NCBI RefSeq assembly: GCF_022605725.1
Contig: NC_065547.1
Coordinates: 16,905,167 to 16,969,166, forward strand
DNA: 64,000 nt
Source: Anthonomus grandis grandis
Taxonomy: Eukaryota; Arthropoda; Insecta; Coleoptera; Curculionidae
Direction of reading: 5' to 3'
A program made the position numbers and the translations under genes. Shown here in pieces: positions 11,797 to 24,710 of the stretch (its first letter is position 1; every line of letters starts with the position of its first letter). The notes beneath the pieces are model-generated. The model saw only the letters and a list, made by a program, of their open reading frames with translations. It was not told the origin of the DNA and did not search any database.

Positions 11797-12135
11797 ATGT
11801 TTGCCGAATTTTCCTGGCCGCAATACACAATTTCCCCAAATGATATGCACAGATTCGGAAAGCCCATTCATTTTCTGATTCGGTGCTTCCTTTCCCTGAT
11901 CGTTTCCGGTTCATTTTCATTCATAATTTTACAAAAAACCCAACCAAGTCCCGGCCACCTGTCACGAGCAAAAAATTTGTACCCACCATGCGTCAAAGTA
12001 TTATTCCCACTAGCCATTTCATCAGAGTTTAGGTTGACACCTCCAATTACCTGCAAAAACGCAAAAAAATGGACTTTTTTCATAAAATCGCATTTTTCGG
12101 GTACTTGTACTATCGCTGGAACCCTGAAATTTTAG
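11797..12135 (+). other. conserved 112-codon open frame in satellite core D (copy in unit 2)
   Basis: The frame begins MFAEFSWPQYTISP and includes a hydrophobic run (FLIRCFLSLIVSGSFSFIIL) that could form one membrane helix. It is intact at 8133, 11797, 18932, 23458, 42286, 45855, 50358, 57601 and 62108. It is broken by a TAG in unit 3 (about 15267) and by a TAA at about 54225 in unit 9. Differences between copies are mostly amino-acid changing, so homogenisation explains the conservation at least as well as selection. I do not recognise the protein. The minus strand is open here too. Confidence 0.2.
11868..12083 (-). other. opposite-strand 71-codon open frame in core D (copy in unit 2)
   Basis: It begins MKKVHFFAFLQVIGG and contains GGYKFFARDRWPGLGWVF and a basic end (RERKHRIRK). 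Without the ATG requirement the frame extends about 16 codons further upstream. Another frame of 70 codons (11867-11655) follows at once. Equivalent copies lie at 15310, 19003, 23529, 42357, 45926, 50429, 54113, 57672 and 62179; this frame survives even where the plus-strand frame is broken (units 3 and 9). No family was recognised. Confidence 0.2.
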
Positions 12136-12169
12136 TATGTGTTGTAAAACAAAATTTCGGATCCTTTAG

Positions 12170-12361
12170 ATGTTGTTTGATCTTTTCACCATGTACAGGG
12201 ACGCCGCAAATGAATTAAACGCGAAAATTCGAATTGCTCAGAACCTATTAAAGTTGGAAGATTGTAATTTTACACAAATACTGGGGTTATTAAAGTATTT
12301 AATGCCTGAGAATATAAATGGTCCAGATGCCACTACGAAAAAGTTATTAAATAAAATGTGA
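12170..12361 (+). other. conserved 63-codon open frame in core D (copy in unit 2)
   Basis: The sequence includes MYRDAANELNAKIRIAQNLL and looks helical. Copies are at 8506, 12170, 15612, 19305, 23831, 42659, 46228, 50731, 54418 and 57974. In unit 11 (about 62586) a stop interrupts it. Changes between copies (A/V/T, I/L, M/I, G/D) are mostly replacements. It lies 34 bases after the 112-codon frame, in a different frame. No family was recognised. Confidence 0.2.
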
Positions 12362-12731
12362 TTTTCGGGTCGGACCTTCATGGGTAAAGTTCATTATTGC
12401 TCGCCCTGTATGGCTTACGAAAATTTCGGTTATATGGCATATGAAAGATAAAGGATGAAGCTATTTTTTGAAAAAACTTTTTTTCCGAAATAAGTATCGT
12501 TTGGCGGAAAATTCCAAAAAACTGAAAATGCCAGAACTCGTAAAATAAATTTTTTACAAACAAAAGCTCCAAGTATGTTAAATCTCTTATAAAACGAAGT
12601 CTTTTCGCCGAGACACTTTTTTTATAAAAATTTTTTTTTAGCCTCTGGAGAAGTTTGAATTTTTTTTTTAGTCACTTTTGTTCGCTTATAATAACTCACT
12701 CGGTATACCGATCTGGCCCAAAAAGTATACA

Positions 12732-12828
12732 GACACGTAAGCCCCAAGAGCCTATATATCCTGAAAATTTCAGCTCGATTAAACGCTTTAAAATTGAGAT
12801 CTCGTGAGCAACTCGATTTTTACCAATT
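12732..12828. repeat. tail cassette alpha (example in unit 2)
   Basis: It lies between the shared flanks CCCAAAAAGTATACAG and TTTTTTTACGAATTTTTGAC and contains CACGTAAGCCCCAAGAGCC and TTTCAGCTCGATTAAA. It is found only in units 1 and 2. Confidence 0.8.
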
Positions 12829-13043
12829 TTTTTACGAATTTTTGACTTTGAGACAGTACCGCTCCGTTTGGTGGTACCGGAAAAAAAAATCGTTTACGGA
12901 TCCATCATTCCCAATGTATTGAGAGACCCTATGCCAAATTTCATCGTTTCGCTAGCCATACAGCCAAAGATATGAATTTTTATTTCCAAAAAAACACGAT
13001 TTTTCGGGCCCGACGTGGCGTGCATAATATAGTCTGCGACTAT

Positions 13044-16000
13044 ATAACAAGTATAGTCGCTTCGCTCCTATACTTTTGGTCCGTGGGGACCAGTTTGGAA
13101 CCTTTAGTTCTTGTCAGTGATGGGCCTTAGAGGATTTCTTAAAAAAAATCGCAAATTATCAGGTGTACTTAGGTGAGGATAACGTTTATCTGCCAAGGAA
13201 AGAGAAGACCAGTTGTTGGGGTATCATGCTTCAAAGAACCATAATTTGTTATATAGTCGCGTTGTATGTCAATATACTGTCTTATATTTCAAATATCTCT
13301 CAAAGTATATTAATTGTATCCTAAATAAAGCCTGAATACCAAATCCGAACAGAATCGGACCAATAGCAAAAAAGTTACGGTAGTCACGTGACCTGGGCTG
13401 AAACTCAAATGTCAGTTATCTGTCATAATTTATTGGTTGTATCCTAAATAAACCATAAATACCAAAATTAGAGAGAAGTTCTCATAAGGGTCTATTTATT
13501 GAAATAGAACAAACAGGATTTTACGTCGATTTGTTTTAATTTTTCTTTTTATTTTAAAATGTAATAGTAATAAAATATCAAAAGAATTGACAGGAGGAGA
13601 ATTAGAAATAAAAGAAACCATCAACGAATTGAATCGAAGCTATAGAAGTCGAGATATTAGTAGAAATGTGGGAAAAACAAAAGAAAACTGGTTTTTTCCC
13701 ACGGTATAATTTTTTTTCTTAAAATAATTTATGATAAATTTTAGTTTTAGCCCTAAACTTGTAATTTTCACAAAAAAAACCCAAGAAAAAATTTTTTTTT
13801 TTTTTTGTCGAAAATCGAAAGGGGTATAACCCACGAAAAATTAAAAAAAAATGGTTTTTATTTTTTTATAAATAAAATATAACTCTGACAACTTTTTGTC
13901 TTAAACAAAAGTTTTCGGAAATATTACGAGGTATCCGTGCGTTAAAACGAATCGGTTCTAGCTATTATACAATCGGAGAAAATTGGAAAAAACTATTAAT
14001 CATAAATATCGAATTATCAAGAGCCCTATGGAAAAATTTCAACTTTTTATTTTTCTATCTTGTACTACTTCAGGATACCTTTCAAAAAGGTTATTATCGA
14101 TTTGACTCTAAAATGAACAGAAAACCTATTTCTTTGCATTTTTCGATTTTCGAACAAAATCCGGCCCAAAATGAAAATTTTTTCAAAACATGCTCCAAAT
14201 TCAAAATTTCTTTTTTCTGGCTAAAGACCATTCAAAAAGTAATGAAAAAGCTTAATGACAAAATTTTTCAAAATCTATAATAATGCTACAATATTATGAA
14301 AGAAGATAAATTCCCTTTAAAGCCTATGTATTCGAAGCGATGATTTTTTAATTTTTTTTTTAAAGGCAAATTTAAGAAATAATTTAATTAATTAAGATAA
14401 AAGGAATAGGGTAATACAAAATACTATCTATAAATATATACATATCATCTAATAGCAAATTTCAATCGAATAGGAAATGTTGATAGTCACGTGACCCTAG
14501 AACTTAATATTTTAAAATTTTGTAAAAAATCAACAATTGCATCCTAAATAAACCCCAAATTCCAAATTTGAACCCAATCAAATCAATAGCGAAAAGTTAT
14601 GGAAGTCACGTGACTTAAAAAATTCAACATGTCAAATTTCTGTCAAAATTTATTACTTGCATCCTATATAAAGCCCAAATACAAAATTTCAACCCAATCG
14701 GAACAATAGCAAAAAAGTTACAATAGTCACGTGACCTGGAAGTCAAATGTCAAATATTTGTGAAAAATTAATAATTGCATCCTAACTAAACCCCAAATAC
14801 CAAATTTCAGTCAAATCGGACAAATAGGAAAAAAGTTAAGGTAGTCACGTGACCTTAAAACATAGTCATGTCAAATATCTGTAAAAAATTATTAATCTTA
14901 TCCAAAATAGGTACTAGGTACCAAATTTCAACCAAATCGCACCAATACCAAAAAAGTTATGATACTCGACTAACCTTAAAAATCAATAATTTCAAAAATT
15001 TTTTATTTATATCCCAAAAGCAATGTTTAAGAATTGTTAACATTTATTAATAATAAACTAAATAGTAAAAACTCACCAAATATCTAAATTTTTATTTTAA
15101 ATTAAATAGATCATTACGACTGACCCGTGTATATATTCGAATAATTTTAATAAAATAATAGGGCAAATTTCATTTCGTCTCACCCCGGTATAAAACCACT
15201 GACTTTTCAAAAAAACGGCATTTTTCGAAGACGTCAAAATGTTTGCCGAATTTTCCTGGCCGCAATAGACAATTTCCCCAATTGATATGCACAGATTCGG
15301 AAAGCCCATTCATTTTCTGATTCGGTGCTTCCTTTCCCTGATCGTTTCCGGTTCATTTTCATTCATAATTTTACAAAAAACCAAACCAAGTCCCGGCCAC
15401 CTGTCACGAGCAAAAAATTTGTAACCACCATACGTCAAAGTATTGTTCCCACCAGCCATTTCATCAGAGTTTAGGTTGACACCTCCAATTACCTGCAAAA
15501 ACGCAAAAAAATGGACTTTTTTCATAAAATCGCATTTTTCGGGTACTTGTACTATCGCTGGAACCCTGAAATTTTAGTATGTGTTGTAAAACAAAATTTC
15601 GGATCCTTTAGATGTTTTTTCATCTTTTCACCATGTACAGGGACGCGGCAAATGAATTAAACGCGAAAATTCGAATTGCTCAGAACCTATTAAAGTTGGA
15701 AGATTGTAATTTTACACAAATAATGGGGTTATTAAAGTATTTAATGCCTGAGAATATAAATTGTCCAGGTGCAACCACTAAAAAGTTATTAAATAAAATG
15801 TGATTTTTGGGTCGGACCTTCATGGGTAAAGTTCATTATTGCTCGCCCTGTATGGTTCCCAAAAATTTCGGTTATATGGCATATGAAAGGTAAAGGATGA
15901 AGTTATTTTTTGAAAAAAAAAAATTTCCCAAAATAAGTATCGTTTGGCGGAAAATCCCAAAAAACTGAAAATGCCAGAACTCGTAAAATAAATTTTTTAC

Positions 16001-16491
16001 AAAAAAAAGCTCCAAGTATGTCAAATCTCTTATAAAACGAAGTCTTTTCGCCGAAACACTTTTTTTATAAAAATTTTTTTTTAGCCTCTGTAGAAGTTTG
16101 AATTTTTTTTTTAGTCACTTTTGTTCGCTTATAACAACTCACCCTGTATACCGATCTGGCCCAAAAAGTATACAGTTCTTAAGCCCCCATCGACCCTTAT
16201 GTCCTAAAAATTTAAAGTTTTTTAAAGGCTTTTTATTTGAGTTCTCGCGTCTGAAAGGAATTTGACCCGTTTTTTTACGAATTTTTGACTTTGAGACAGT
16301 ACCGCTCCGTTTGGTGGTACCGGAAAAAAAAATTGTTTACGGATCCATCATTCTCAATGTATTGAGAGACCCTATGCCAAATTTCATCGTTTCGCTAACC
16401 ATACAGCTAAAGATATGAATTTTTATTTCCAAAAAAACACGATTTTTCGGACCCGGGCCCGCGTGCATAATATAGTCGCAGACGCTCCTAT
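13044..16491. repeat. satellite unit 3 (3448 bp, single B, cassette beta)
   Basis: This is the shortest full unit. The head is of type b, with an exact palindrome already in the head at 13383. The C array has only four palindromes (14486, 14605, 14726, 14844). The plus-strand core frame is interrupted by a stop near 15267; the 63-codon frame is at 15612-15803. Cassette beta is at about 16175-16265. Confidence 0.92.
16175..16265. repeat. tail cassette beta (example in unit 3)
   Basis: It has the same flanks as cassette alpha but an unrelated-looking interior: TTCTTAAGCCCCCATCGACC, then TTTGAGTTCTCGCGTCTGAA. It also occurs in units 4, 5, 8, 10 and 11. Confidence 0.8.
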
Positions 16492-19400
16492 ATAACAAGT
16501 ATAGTCGCTTCGCTCCTATACTTTTGGTCCGTGGGGACCAGTTTGGAACCTTTAGGTCTTGTCTGTAAAAAGCCATAAGGGAATTTAAAAAAACAATCAA
16601 AAATTATCAGGTGTACTTAGGTGAGTCGGGGAGGCTAACGTTTACCTGCCGAGGAAAGAGAGGACCAGTTGTTGGGGTATCATGCTTCAAAGAACCATAA
16701 TTTGTTATATAGTCGCGTTGTGTGTCAATATACTGTCTTATATTTCAAATATCTGTCAAAGTATATTAATTGTATCCTAAATAAAGCCTGAATACCAGAT
16801 TCGAACAGAATCGGACCAATAGCAAAAAAGTTACGGTAGTCACGTGATCTAGGCTGAAACTCAAATGTCAGTTATCTGTCATAATTTATTAGTTGTATCC
16901 TAAATAAACCATAAATACCAAATTCAGACAGAAGTTCCCATAAGGGTCTATTTCTTGAAATAGAACAAACGGGATTTTCCGTCGATTTGTTTTAATTTTT
17001 CTCTTTATTTTGAAAAGTAATAGTAATAAAATATCAAAAGAATTGACAGGAGGAGAATAAGAAATAAAAGAAAGCATCAATGAATTGAATCGAAGCTATA
17101 GAGGCCGAGATATTAGTAAAAATGTGGGAAAAACAAAAGAAAACTGGTTTTTTCACACGGTATCATTTTTTTTCTTAAAATAATTATTGAAAAATTTTAG
17201 TTTTAGCCCTAAACTGGCAATTTTTACTAAAAAAACTCAAGAAAAAAAAATTTTTTTTTTTGGTCGAAAATCGAAAGGGGTATATACCCATGAAAAATTG
17301 TCAAAAAATGGTTTTTATTTTTTTCTAAATAAACTATAACTCTGACAACTTTTTGTCTTAAACAAAAGTTTTCGGAAATATTACGAGGTATCCGAATGTT
17401 AAAACGAATTGATTCTAGCTATCACAGAATCGGAGAAAATTGTAAAAAACTATTAATCATAAATATCGAAATATCAAGAGCCCTATGGAAAAACTTTAAT
17501 TTTTTATTATTCTATCTTGTACTATTTCAGGATACCTTTCAAAAAGGTTATTATCGATTTGACTCTAAAATGAACAGAAAACCTATTTATTTGCATTTAT
17601 CGATTTTCAAACAAAATCCGGCCCAAAATGAAAATTTTTCAAAACATGCTCCAAATTCAAAATTTCTTTTTTCTGGCTAAAGACCATTCAAAAAGTAATG
17701 AAAAAGCTTTATGACAAAATTTTTCAAAATCTATAATAATGCTACAATATTATGAAAGAAGATAAGTTCCCTTTAAAGCCTATGTATTCGAACCGATGAT
17801 TTTTTAATTTTTTTTTTAAGGCAAATTTAAGAAATAATTGAACTAATTAAGATAAAAGGAATAGGGTAATACAAAATATTATCTACAAATATATACATAT
17901 CATCTAATAGCAAATTTCAATCAAATAGGAAATTTTGATAGTCACGTGACTCTAGAACTTAATATTTTAAAATTTTGTAAGAAATCAACAATTGCATCCT
18001 AAATAAACCCCAAATTCCAAATTTGAACCCAATCGGATCAATAGCAAAAAAGTTATGGAAGTCACGTGACTTTAAAATTCAACATGTCAAATTTCTGTCA
18101 AAATTTATTACTGGCATCCTAAATAAAGCCCAAATACTAAATTTCAACCCAATCGGATCAATAGCAAAAGAATTATGAAAGTCACGTGACTTTAAAATAT
18201 AATTTGTCAATTATCTATTAAAATTTATTAATTGTGTCCTAAATAAAGCATAAATACCAAATTTGAACCCAATCGGACTCATAGCAAAAAAGTTACAATA
18301 GTCACGTGACCCGGAAGTCAAATGTCAAATATCTGTCAAAAATTAATAATTGCATCCTAAATAAAGCCCAAATACCAAATTTGAACCCAATCAGACCAAT
18401 AGCAAAAAAGTTACAATAGTCACGTGACCTGGAAGTCAAATGTCAAATATCTGTAAAAAATTCATAATTGCATCCTAAATAAACCCCAAATACCAAATTT
18501 CAATCAAATCGGACAAATAGGAAGAAAGTTAAGGTAGTCACGTGACCTTAAAACATAGTTATGTCAAATTTCTGTAAAAATTTATTAATCTTATCCGAAA
18601 TAGGTACTAGGTACCAAATTTCAACCAAATCGCACCAATACCAAAAAAGTTATGATACTCGACTAACCTTAAAAATCAATAATTTCAAAAAATTTTTATT
18701 TATATCCCAAAAGCAATGTTTAAGAATTATTAACATATATTAATAATAAACTAAATAGTAAAAACTCACCTAATATCTAAATTTTTATTTTAAATTAAAT
18801 AGATCATTACGACTGACCCGTGTATATATTCGAATAATTTTAATAAAATAATCGGGCAAATTTCATTTCGTCTCACCCCGGTATAAAACCACTGACATTT
18901 CAAAAAAACGGCATTTTTCGAAGACGTCAAAATGTTTGCCGAATTTTCCTGGCCGCAATACACAATTTCCCCAATTGATATGCACAGATTCGGAAAGCCC
19001 ATTCATTTTCTGATTCGGTGCTTCCTTTCCCTGATCGTTTCCGGTTCATTTTCATTCATAATTTTACAAAAAACCCAACCAAGTCCCGGCCACCTGTCAC
19101 GAGCAAAAAATTTGTATCCACCATGCGTCAAAGTATTGTTCCCACCAGCCATTTCATCAGAGTTTAGGTTGACACCTCCAATTACCTGCAAAAACGCAAA
19201 AAAATGGACTTTTTTCATAAAATTGCATTTTTCGGGTACTTGTACTATCGCTGGAACCCTGAAATTTTAGTATGTGTTGTAAAACAAAATTTCGGATCCT
19301 TTAGATGTTGTTTGATCTTTTCACCATGTACAGGGACGCCGCAAATGAATTAAACGCGAAAATTCGAATTGCTCAGAACCTATTAAAGTTGGAAGATTGT

Positions 19401-20184
19401 AATGTTACACAAATAATCGGGTTATTAAAGTATTTAATGCCTGAGAATATAAATGGTCCAGGTGCCACCACTAAAAAGTTATTAAATAAAATGTGATTTT
19501 CGGGTCGGACCTTCATGGGTAAAGTACATTATTGCTCGCCCTGTATGGTTCCCAAAAATTTCGGTTATGTGGCATATGAAAGGTAAAAGATGAAGTTATT
19601 TTTTGAAAAAAAAATTTTTCTCAAAATAAGTATCGTTTGGCGGAAAATTCCAAAAAACTGAAAATGCCAGAACTCGTAAAATAAATTTTTTACAAAAAAA
19701 AGCTCCAAGTATGTCAAATCTCTTATAAAATAAAGTCTTTTCGCCGAAACACTTTTTTTATAAAAATTTTTTTTTAGCCTCTGGAGAAGTTTGAATTTTT
19801 TTTTTAGTCACTTTTGTTCGCTTATAACAACTCACCCTGTATACCGATCTGGCCCAAAAAGTATACAGTTCTTAAGCCCCCACCGACTCTTATGTCCTAA
19901 AAATTTAAAGTTTTTTAAAGGCTTTTTATTTGAGTTCTCGCGTCTGAAAGGAATTTGACCCGTTTTTTTACGAATTTTTGACTTTGAGACAGTACCGCTC
20001 CGTTTGGTGGTACCGGAAAAAAAAATCGTTTACGGATCCATCATTCTCAATGTATTGAGAGACCCTATGCCAAATTTCATCGTTTCGCTAACCATACAGC
20101 CAAAGATATGAATTTTTATTTCCAAAAAAACACGATTTTTCGGGCCCGAGGTGGCGTGCATAATATAGTCGCAGACGCTCCTAT
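16492..20184. repeat. satellite unit 4 (3693 bp, single B, cassette beta)
   Basis: The head is of type c (GTCTGTAAAAAGCCATAAGG) and its head palindrome is GTCACGTGAT. Six exact palindromes start at 17941, 18061, 18181, 18301, 18419 and 18537. Core frames are 18932-19270 and 19305-19496. Cassette beta is at about 19868-19959. Confidence 0.92.
17941..18546. repeat. C array: 118-120 bp monomers with GTCACGTGAC (example in unit 4)
   Basis: Successive monomers have the form AAATACCAAATTTGAACCCA, then ATCGGACCAATAGCAAAAAA, then GTTAC-ATA-GTCACGTGAC, then TCAAATGTCAAATATCTGTC and ATTGCATCCTAAATAAA. The decamer is a perfect palindrome containing the E-box CACGTG. The palindrome is the best preserved part of the monomer. 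Spacing is exactly 120 bp for the first three steps and 118 bp for the last two. Confidence 0.9.
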
Positions 20185-23100
20185 ATAACAAGTATAGTCG
20201 CTTCGCTCCTATACTTTTGGTCCGTGGGGACCAGTTTGGAACCTTTAAGTCTTGTTTGTGAAAAGCCATAAGGGAATTAAAAAAAAAAATCAAAAATTAT
20301 CAGGTGTACTTAGGTGAGTCGGGGAGGCTAACGTTTACCTGCCAAGGTAAGAGAGGACCAGTTGTTGGGGTATCATGCTTCAAAGAACCATAATTTGTTA
20401 TATAGTCGCGTTGTGTGTCAATATACTGTCTTATATTTCAAATATCTCTCAAAGTATATTAATTGTATCCTAAATATAGCCTGAATACCAAATTCGAACA
20501 GAATCGGACCAATAGCAAAAAAGTTACGGTAGTCACGTGACCTAGGCTGAACCTTAAATGTCAGTTATCTGTCATAATTTATTAGTTGTATCCTAAATAA
20601 ACCATAAATACCAAATTCAGAGAGAAGTTCCCATAAAGGTCTATTTCTTGAAATAGAACAAACAGGGATTTTACGTCGATTTGTTTTAATTTTTCTTTTT
20701 ATTTTGAAAAGTAATAGTAATAAAATATCAAAAGAATTGACAGGAGGAGAATAAGAAATAAAAGAAACCATCAACAAATTGAATCGAAGCTATAGAAGCC
20801 GAGATATTAGAAAAAATGTGGGAAAAACAAAAGAAAACTGGTTTTTTCCCACGGTATCATTTTTTTTTCTTAAAATAATTATTGACAAATTATAATGTAA
20901 GCCCTAAGTTGGCAATTTCAAGTAAAAAAAACCCAAGAAAAAAAAAATTTTTTTTTGGTCGAAAATCGAAAGGGGTATAGCCATGAAAAATTGCGAAAAA
21001 ATGGTTTTTATTTTTTTAAAAATAAAATATAACTCTGACAACTTTTTGTCTTAAACAAAAGTTTTCGGGAATATTACGAGGTATCCGTGCGTTAAAACGA
21101 ATCGGTTCTAGCTATTATACAATCGGAGAAAATTGGAAAAAACTATTAAACATAAATATCGAATTATCAAGAGCCCTATGGAAAAATTTCAATTTTTTAT
21201 TTTTCTAACCTGTACTACTTCAGAGTATCTTTAAAAAAGATTATTACCAATTTGACTCTAAAATGAACGGAAACCTATTTCTTTGCATTTTTCGATTTTC
21301 GAACAAAATCCGGGGTCAAAATGACCATTTTTCCAAAATATGCTCCAAATTCAAAATTTCTTTTTTCTGGTTAAAGACCATGCAAAAACTAATAAAAAAG
21401 CTTTATGACAAAATTTTCCACGATTTATACGAGTGCCATAATATAAAGGGAAAAATTAGGTTCCATAAGAGCCTATGTACAGGGATAAGACAACCGGGCT
21501 TTTACGTCGATTTTTTAAATTTTTCAGTTTTATTTCGAAAGGCAATTGTAATAAAATATAAAAAGAATTAACTGGAGGAGAATAAGGAATAATAGAAACT
21601 ATCAACGAATTGAATCGAAGCTATACAAGTCGAGATATTAGTAAAAATGTGAAAAAAAATAAAAGAAAACTCGTTTTTTCCCACGGTACCATTTTTTTTC
21701 TTAAAATTATAATCGACAAATTATAATGTAAGCCCTAAGTTGGCAATTTCCAGTAAAAAAAACCCAAGAAAAAAAAATTTTTTTTTTGCTCCAAAATCGA
21801 AAGGGGTATAGCCATGAAAAATTGTGAAAAAATGGTTTTTATTTTTTTCTAAATAAACTATAACTCTGACAACTTTTTGTCTTAAACAAAAGTTCTAGGG
21901 AATGTTACGAGGTATTCGAATGTTAAAACTAATTGATTATAGCTATCACAGATTCGGAGAAAATTGTAAATAACTATAAATCATAAATATCGAATTATCA
22001 AGAGCCCTATGGAAAAATTTCAATTTTTTATTTTTCTATCTTGTACTACTTCAGGATACCTTTCAAAAAGGTTATTATCGATTTGACTCTAAAATGAACA
22101 GAAAACCTATTTATTTGCATTTATCGATTTTCGAACAAAATCGGGCCCAAAATGAAAATTTTTTCAAAACATGCTCCAAATTCAAAATTTCTTTTTTCTG
22201 GCGAAAGACCACTCAAAAAGTAATAAAAAAGCTTTATGACAACATTTTTAAAAATCTATAATAATGCCACAATATTACGAGAGAACATAAGTTCCCTTTA
22301 AAGCCTATGTATTCGAACCGATGATTTCTTAATTTTTTTTTTAAAGGCAAATTTAAGAAATAATTTAACAAAATAAGATAAAAGGAATAGAATCATACAA
22401 AATATTATCTACAAATATATACATATCATTTAATAGCCAATTTCAATCAAATAGGAAATTTTGATAGTCACGTGACCCTAGAACTCAATATTTTAAAATT
22501 TTGTAAAAAATCAACAATTGCATCCTAAATAAACCCCAAATTCCAAATTTGAACCCAATCGGATCAATAGCAAAAAAGTTATGGAAGTCACGTGACTTTA
22601 AAATTCAATCTGTCAAATTTCTGTCAAAATGTATTACTGGCATCCTAAATAAAGCTCAAATACTAAATTTCAACCCAATCGGATCAATAGCAAAAGAATT
22701 ATGAAAGTCACGTGACTTTAAAATATAATTTGTCAATTATCTGTTAAAATTTATTAATTGTATCCTAAATAAAGCATAAATACCAAATTTGAACCCAATC
22801 GGACTCATAGCAAAAAAGTTACAATAGTCACGTGACCCGGAAGTCAAATGTCAAATATCTGTCAAAAATTAATAATTGCATTTTAAATAAAGCCCAAATA
22901 CCAAATTTGAACCCAATCAGACCAATAGCAAAAAAGTTACAATAGTCACGTGACCTGGAAGTCAAATGTCAAATATCTGTGAAAAATTAATAATTGCATC
23001 CTAAATAAACCCCAAATACCAAATTTCAATCAAATCGGACAAATAGGAAGAAAGTTTTGATAATCACGTGACCTTAAAACATAGTCATGTCAAATATCTG

Positions 23101-24710
23101 TAAAAATTTATTAATCTTATCCGAAATAGGTACTAGGTACCAAATTTCAACCAAATCGCACCAATACCAAAAAAGTTATGATACTCGACTAACCTTAAAA
23201 ATCAATAATTTCAAAAAATTTTTATTTATATCCCAAAAGCAATGTTTAAGAATTGTTAACATTTATTAATAATAAACTAAATAGTAAAAACTCACCTAAT
23301 ATCGAAATTTTTATTTTAAATTAAGTAGATCATTACGACTGACCCGTGTATATATTCGAATAATTTTAATAAAATAATCGGGCAAATTTCATTTCGTCTC
23401 ACCCCGGTATAAAGACACTGACATTTCAAAAAAACGGCATTTTTCGAAGACGTCAAAATGTTTGCCGAATTTTCCTGGCCGCAATACACAATTTCCCCTA
23501 TTGATATGCACAGATTCGGAAAGCCCATTCATTTTCTGATTCGGTGCTTCCTTTCCCTGATCGTTTCCGGTTCATTTTCATTCATAATTTTACAAAAAAC
23601 CCAACCAAGTCCCGGCCACCTGTCACGAGCAAAAAATTTGTATCCACCATGCGTCAAAGTATTGTTCCCACCAGCCATTTCATCAGAGTTTAGGTTGACA
23701 CCTCCAATTACCTGCAAAAACGCAAAAAAATGGACTTTTTTCATAAAATTGCATTTTTCGGGTACTTGTACTATCGCTGGAACCCTGAAATTTTAGTATG
23801 TGTTGTAAAACAAAATTTCGGATCTTTTAGATGATGTCTGATCTTTTCACCATGTACAGGGACGTGACAAATGAATTAAACGCGAAAATTCGAATTGCTC
23901 AGAACCTATTAAAGTTGGAAGATTGTAATTTTACACAAATAATGGGGTTATTAAAGTATTTAATCCCTGAGAATATAAATGGTCCAGGTGCCACCACTAA
24001 AAAGTTATTAAATAAAATGTGATTTTCGGGTCGGACCTTCATGGGTAAAGTTCATTATTGCTCGCCCTGTATGGCTTACGAAAATTTCGGTTATATGGCA
24101 TATGAAAGGTAAAGGATGAAGTTATTTTTTGAAAAAAAAAATTTTCCCAAAATAAGTATCGTTTGGCAGAAAATTCCAAAAAACTGAAAATGCCAGAACT
24201 CGTAAAATAAATTTTTTACAAAAAAAAGCTCCAAGTATGTTAAATCTCTTATAAAACGAAGTCTTTTCGCCGAAACACTTTTTTTATAAAAATTTTTTGT
24301 TAGCCTCTGGAGAAGTTTGAATTTTTTTTTTAGTCACTTTTGTTCGCTTATAACAACTCACCCTGTATACCGATCTGGCCCAAAAAGTATACAGTTCTTA
24401 AGCCCCCACCGACCCTCATGTCCTAAAAATTTAAAGTCTTTTAAAGGCTTTTTATTTGAGTTCTCGCGTCTGAAAGGAATTTGACCCATTTTTTTACGAA
24501 TTTTTGACTTTGAGACAGTACCGCTCCGTTTGGTGGTACCGGAAAAAAAATTCGTTTACGGATCCATCATTCCCAATGTATTGAGAGGCCCTATGCCAAA
24601 TTTCATCGCTTCGCTAGCCATACAGCCAAAGATATAAATTTTTATTTCCAAAAAAACACGATTTTTCGGGCCCGGGCTCGCGTGCATAATATAGTCGCAG
24701 ACGCTCCTAT
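20185..24710. repeat. satellite unit 5 (4526 bp, B doubled, cassette beta)
   Basis: The head is of type c with an exact palindrome at 20532. B is doubled (landmarks 20666 and 21497, period 831). C palindromes are at 22467, 22587, 22707, 22827 and 22945; the sixth is changed to ATCACGTGAC (about 23063). Core frames are 23458-23796 and 23831-24022. Cassette beta is at about 24394-24486. Confidence 0.92.

Larger units (their letters stand above)
9381..13043. repeat. satellite unit 2 (3663 bp, single B, cassette alpha)
   Basis: Single B block. Six palindromes start at 10808, 10928, 11048, 11166, 11284 and 11402 (steps of 120, 120, 118, 118, 118). Core frames are 11797-12135 and 12170-12361. Cassette alpha is at about 12732-12828. 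The unit ends in the inverted repeat ATATAGTC-TGC-GACTATAT, as unit 1 does. Confidence 0.92.

Noticed and set aside
12135..12169. 35-nt GT…AG interval joining the 112- and 63-codon frames
   Set aside because: It is shorter than any usual spliceosomal intron, and the 112-codon frame stops within its first codons in most copies, so a spliced fusion is not supported.
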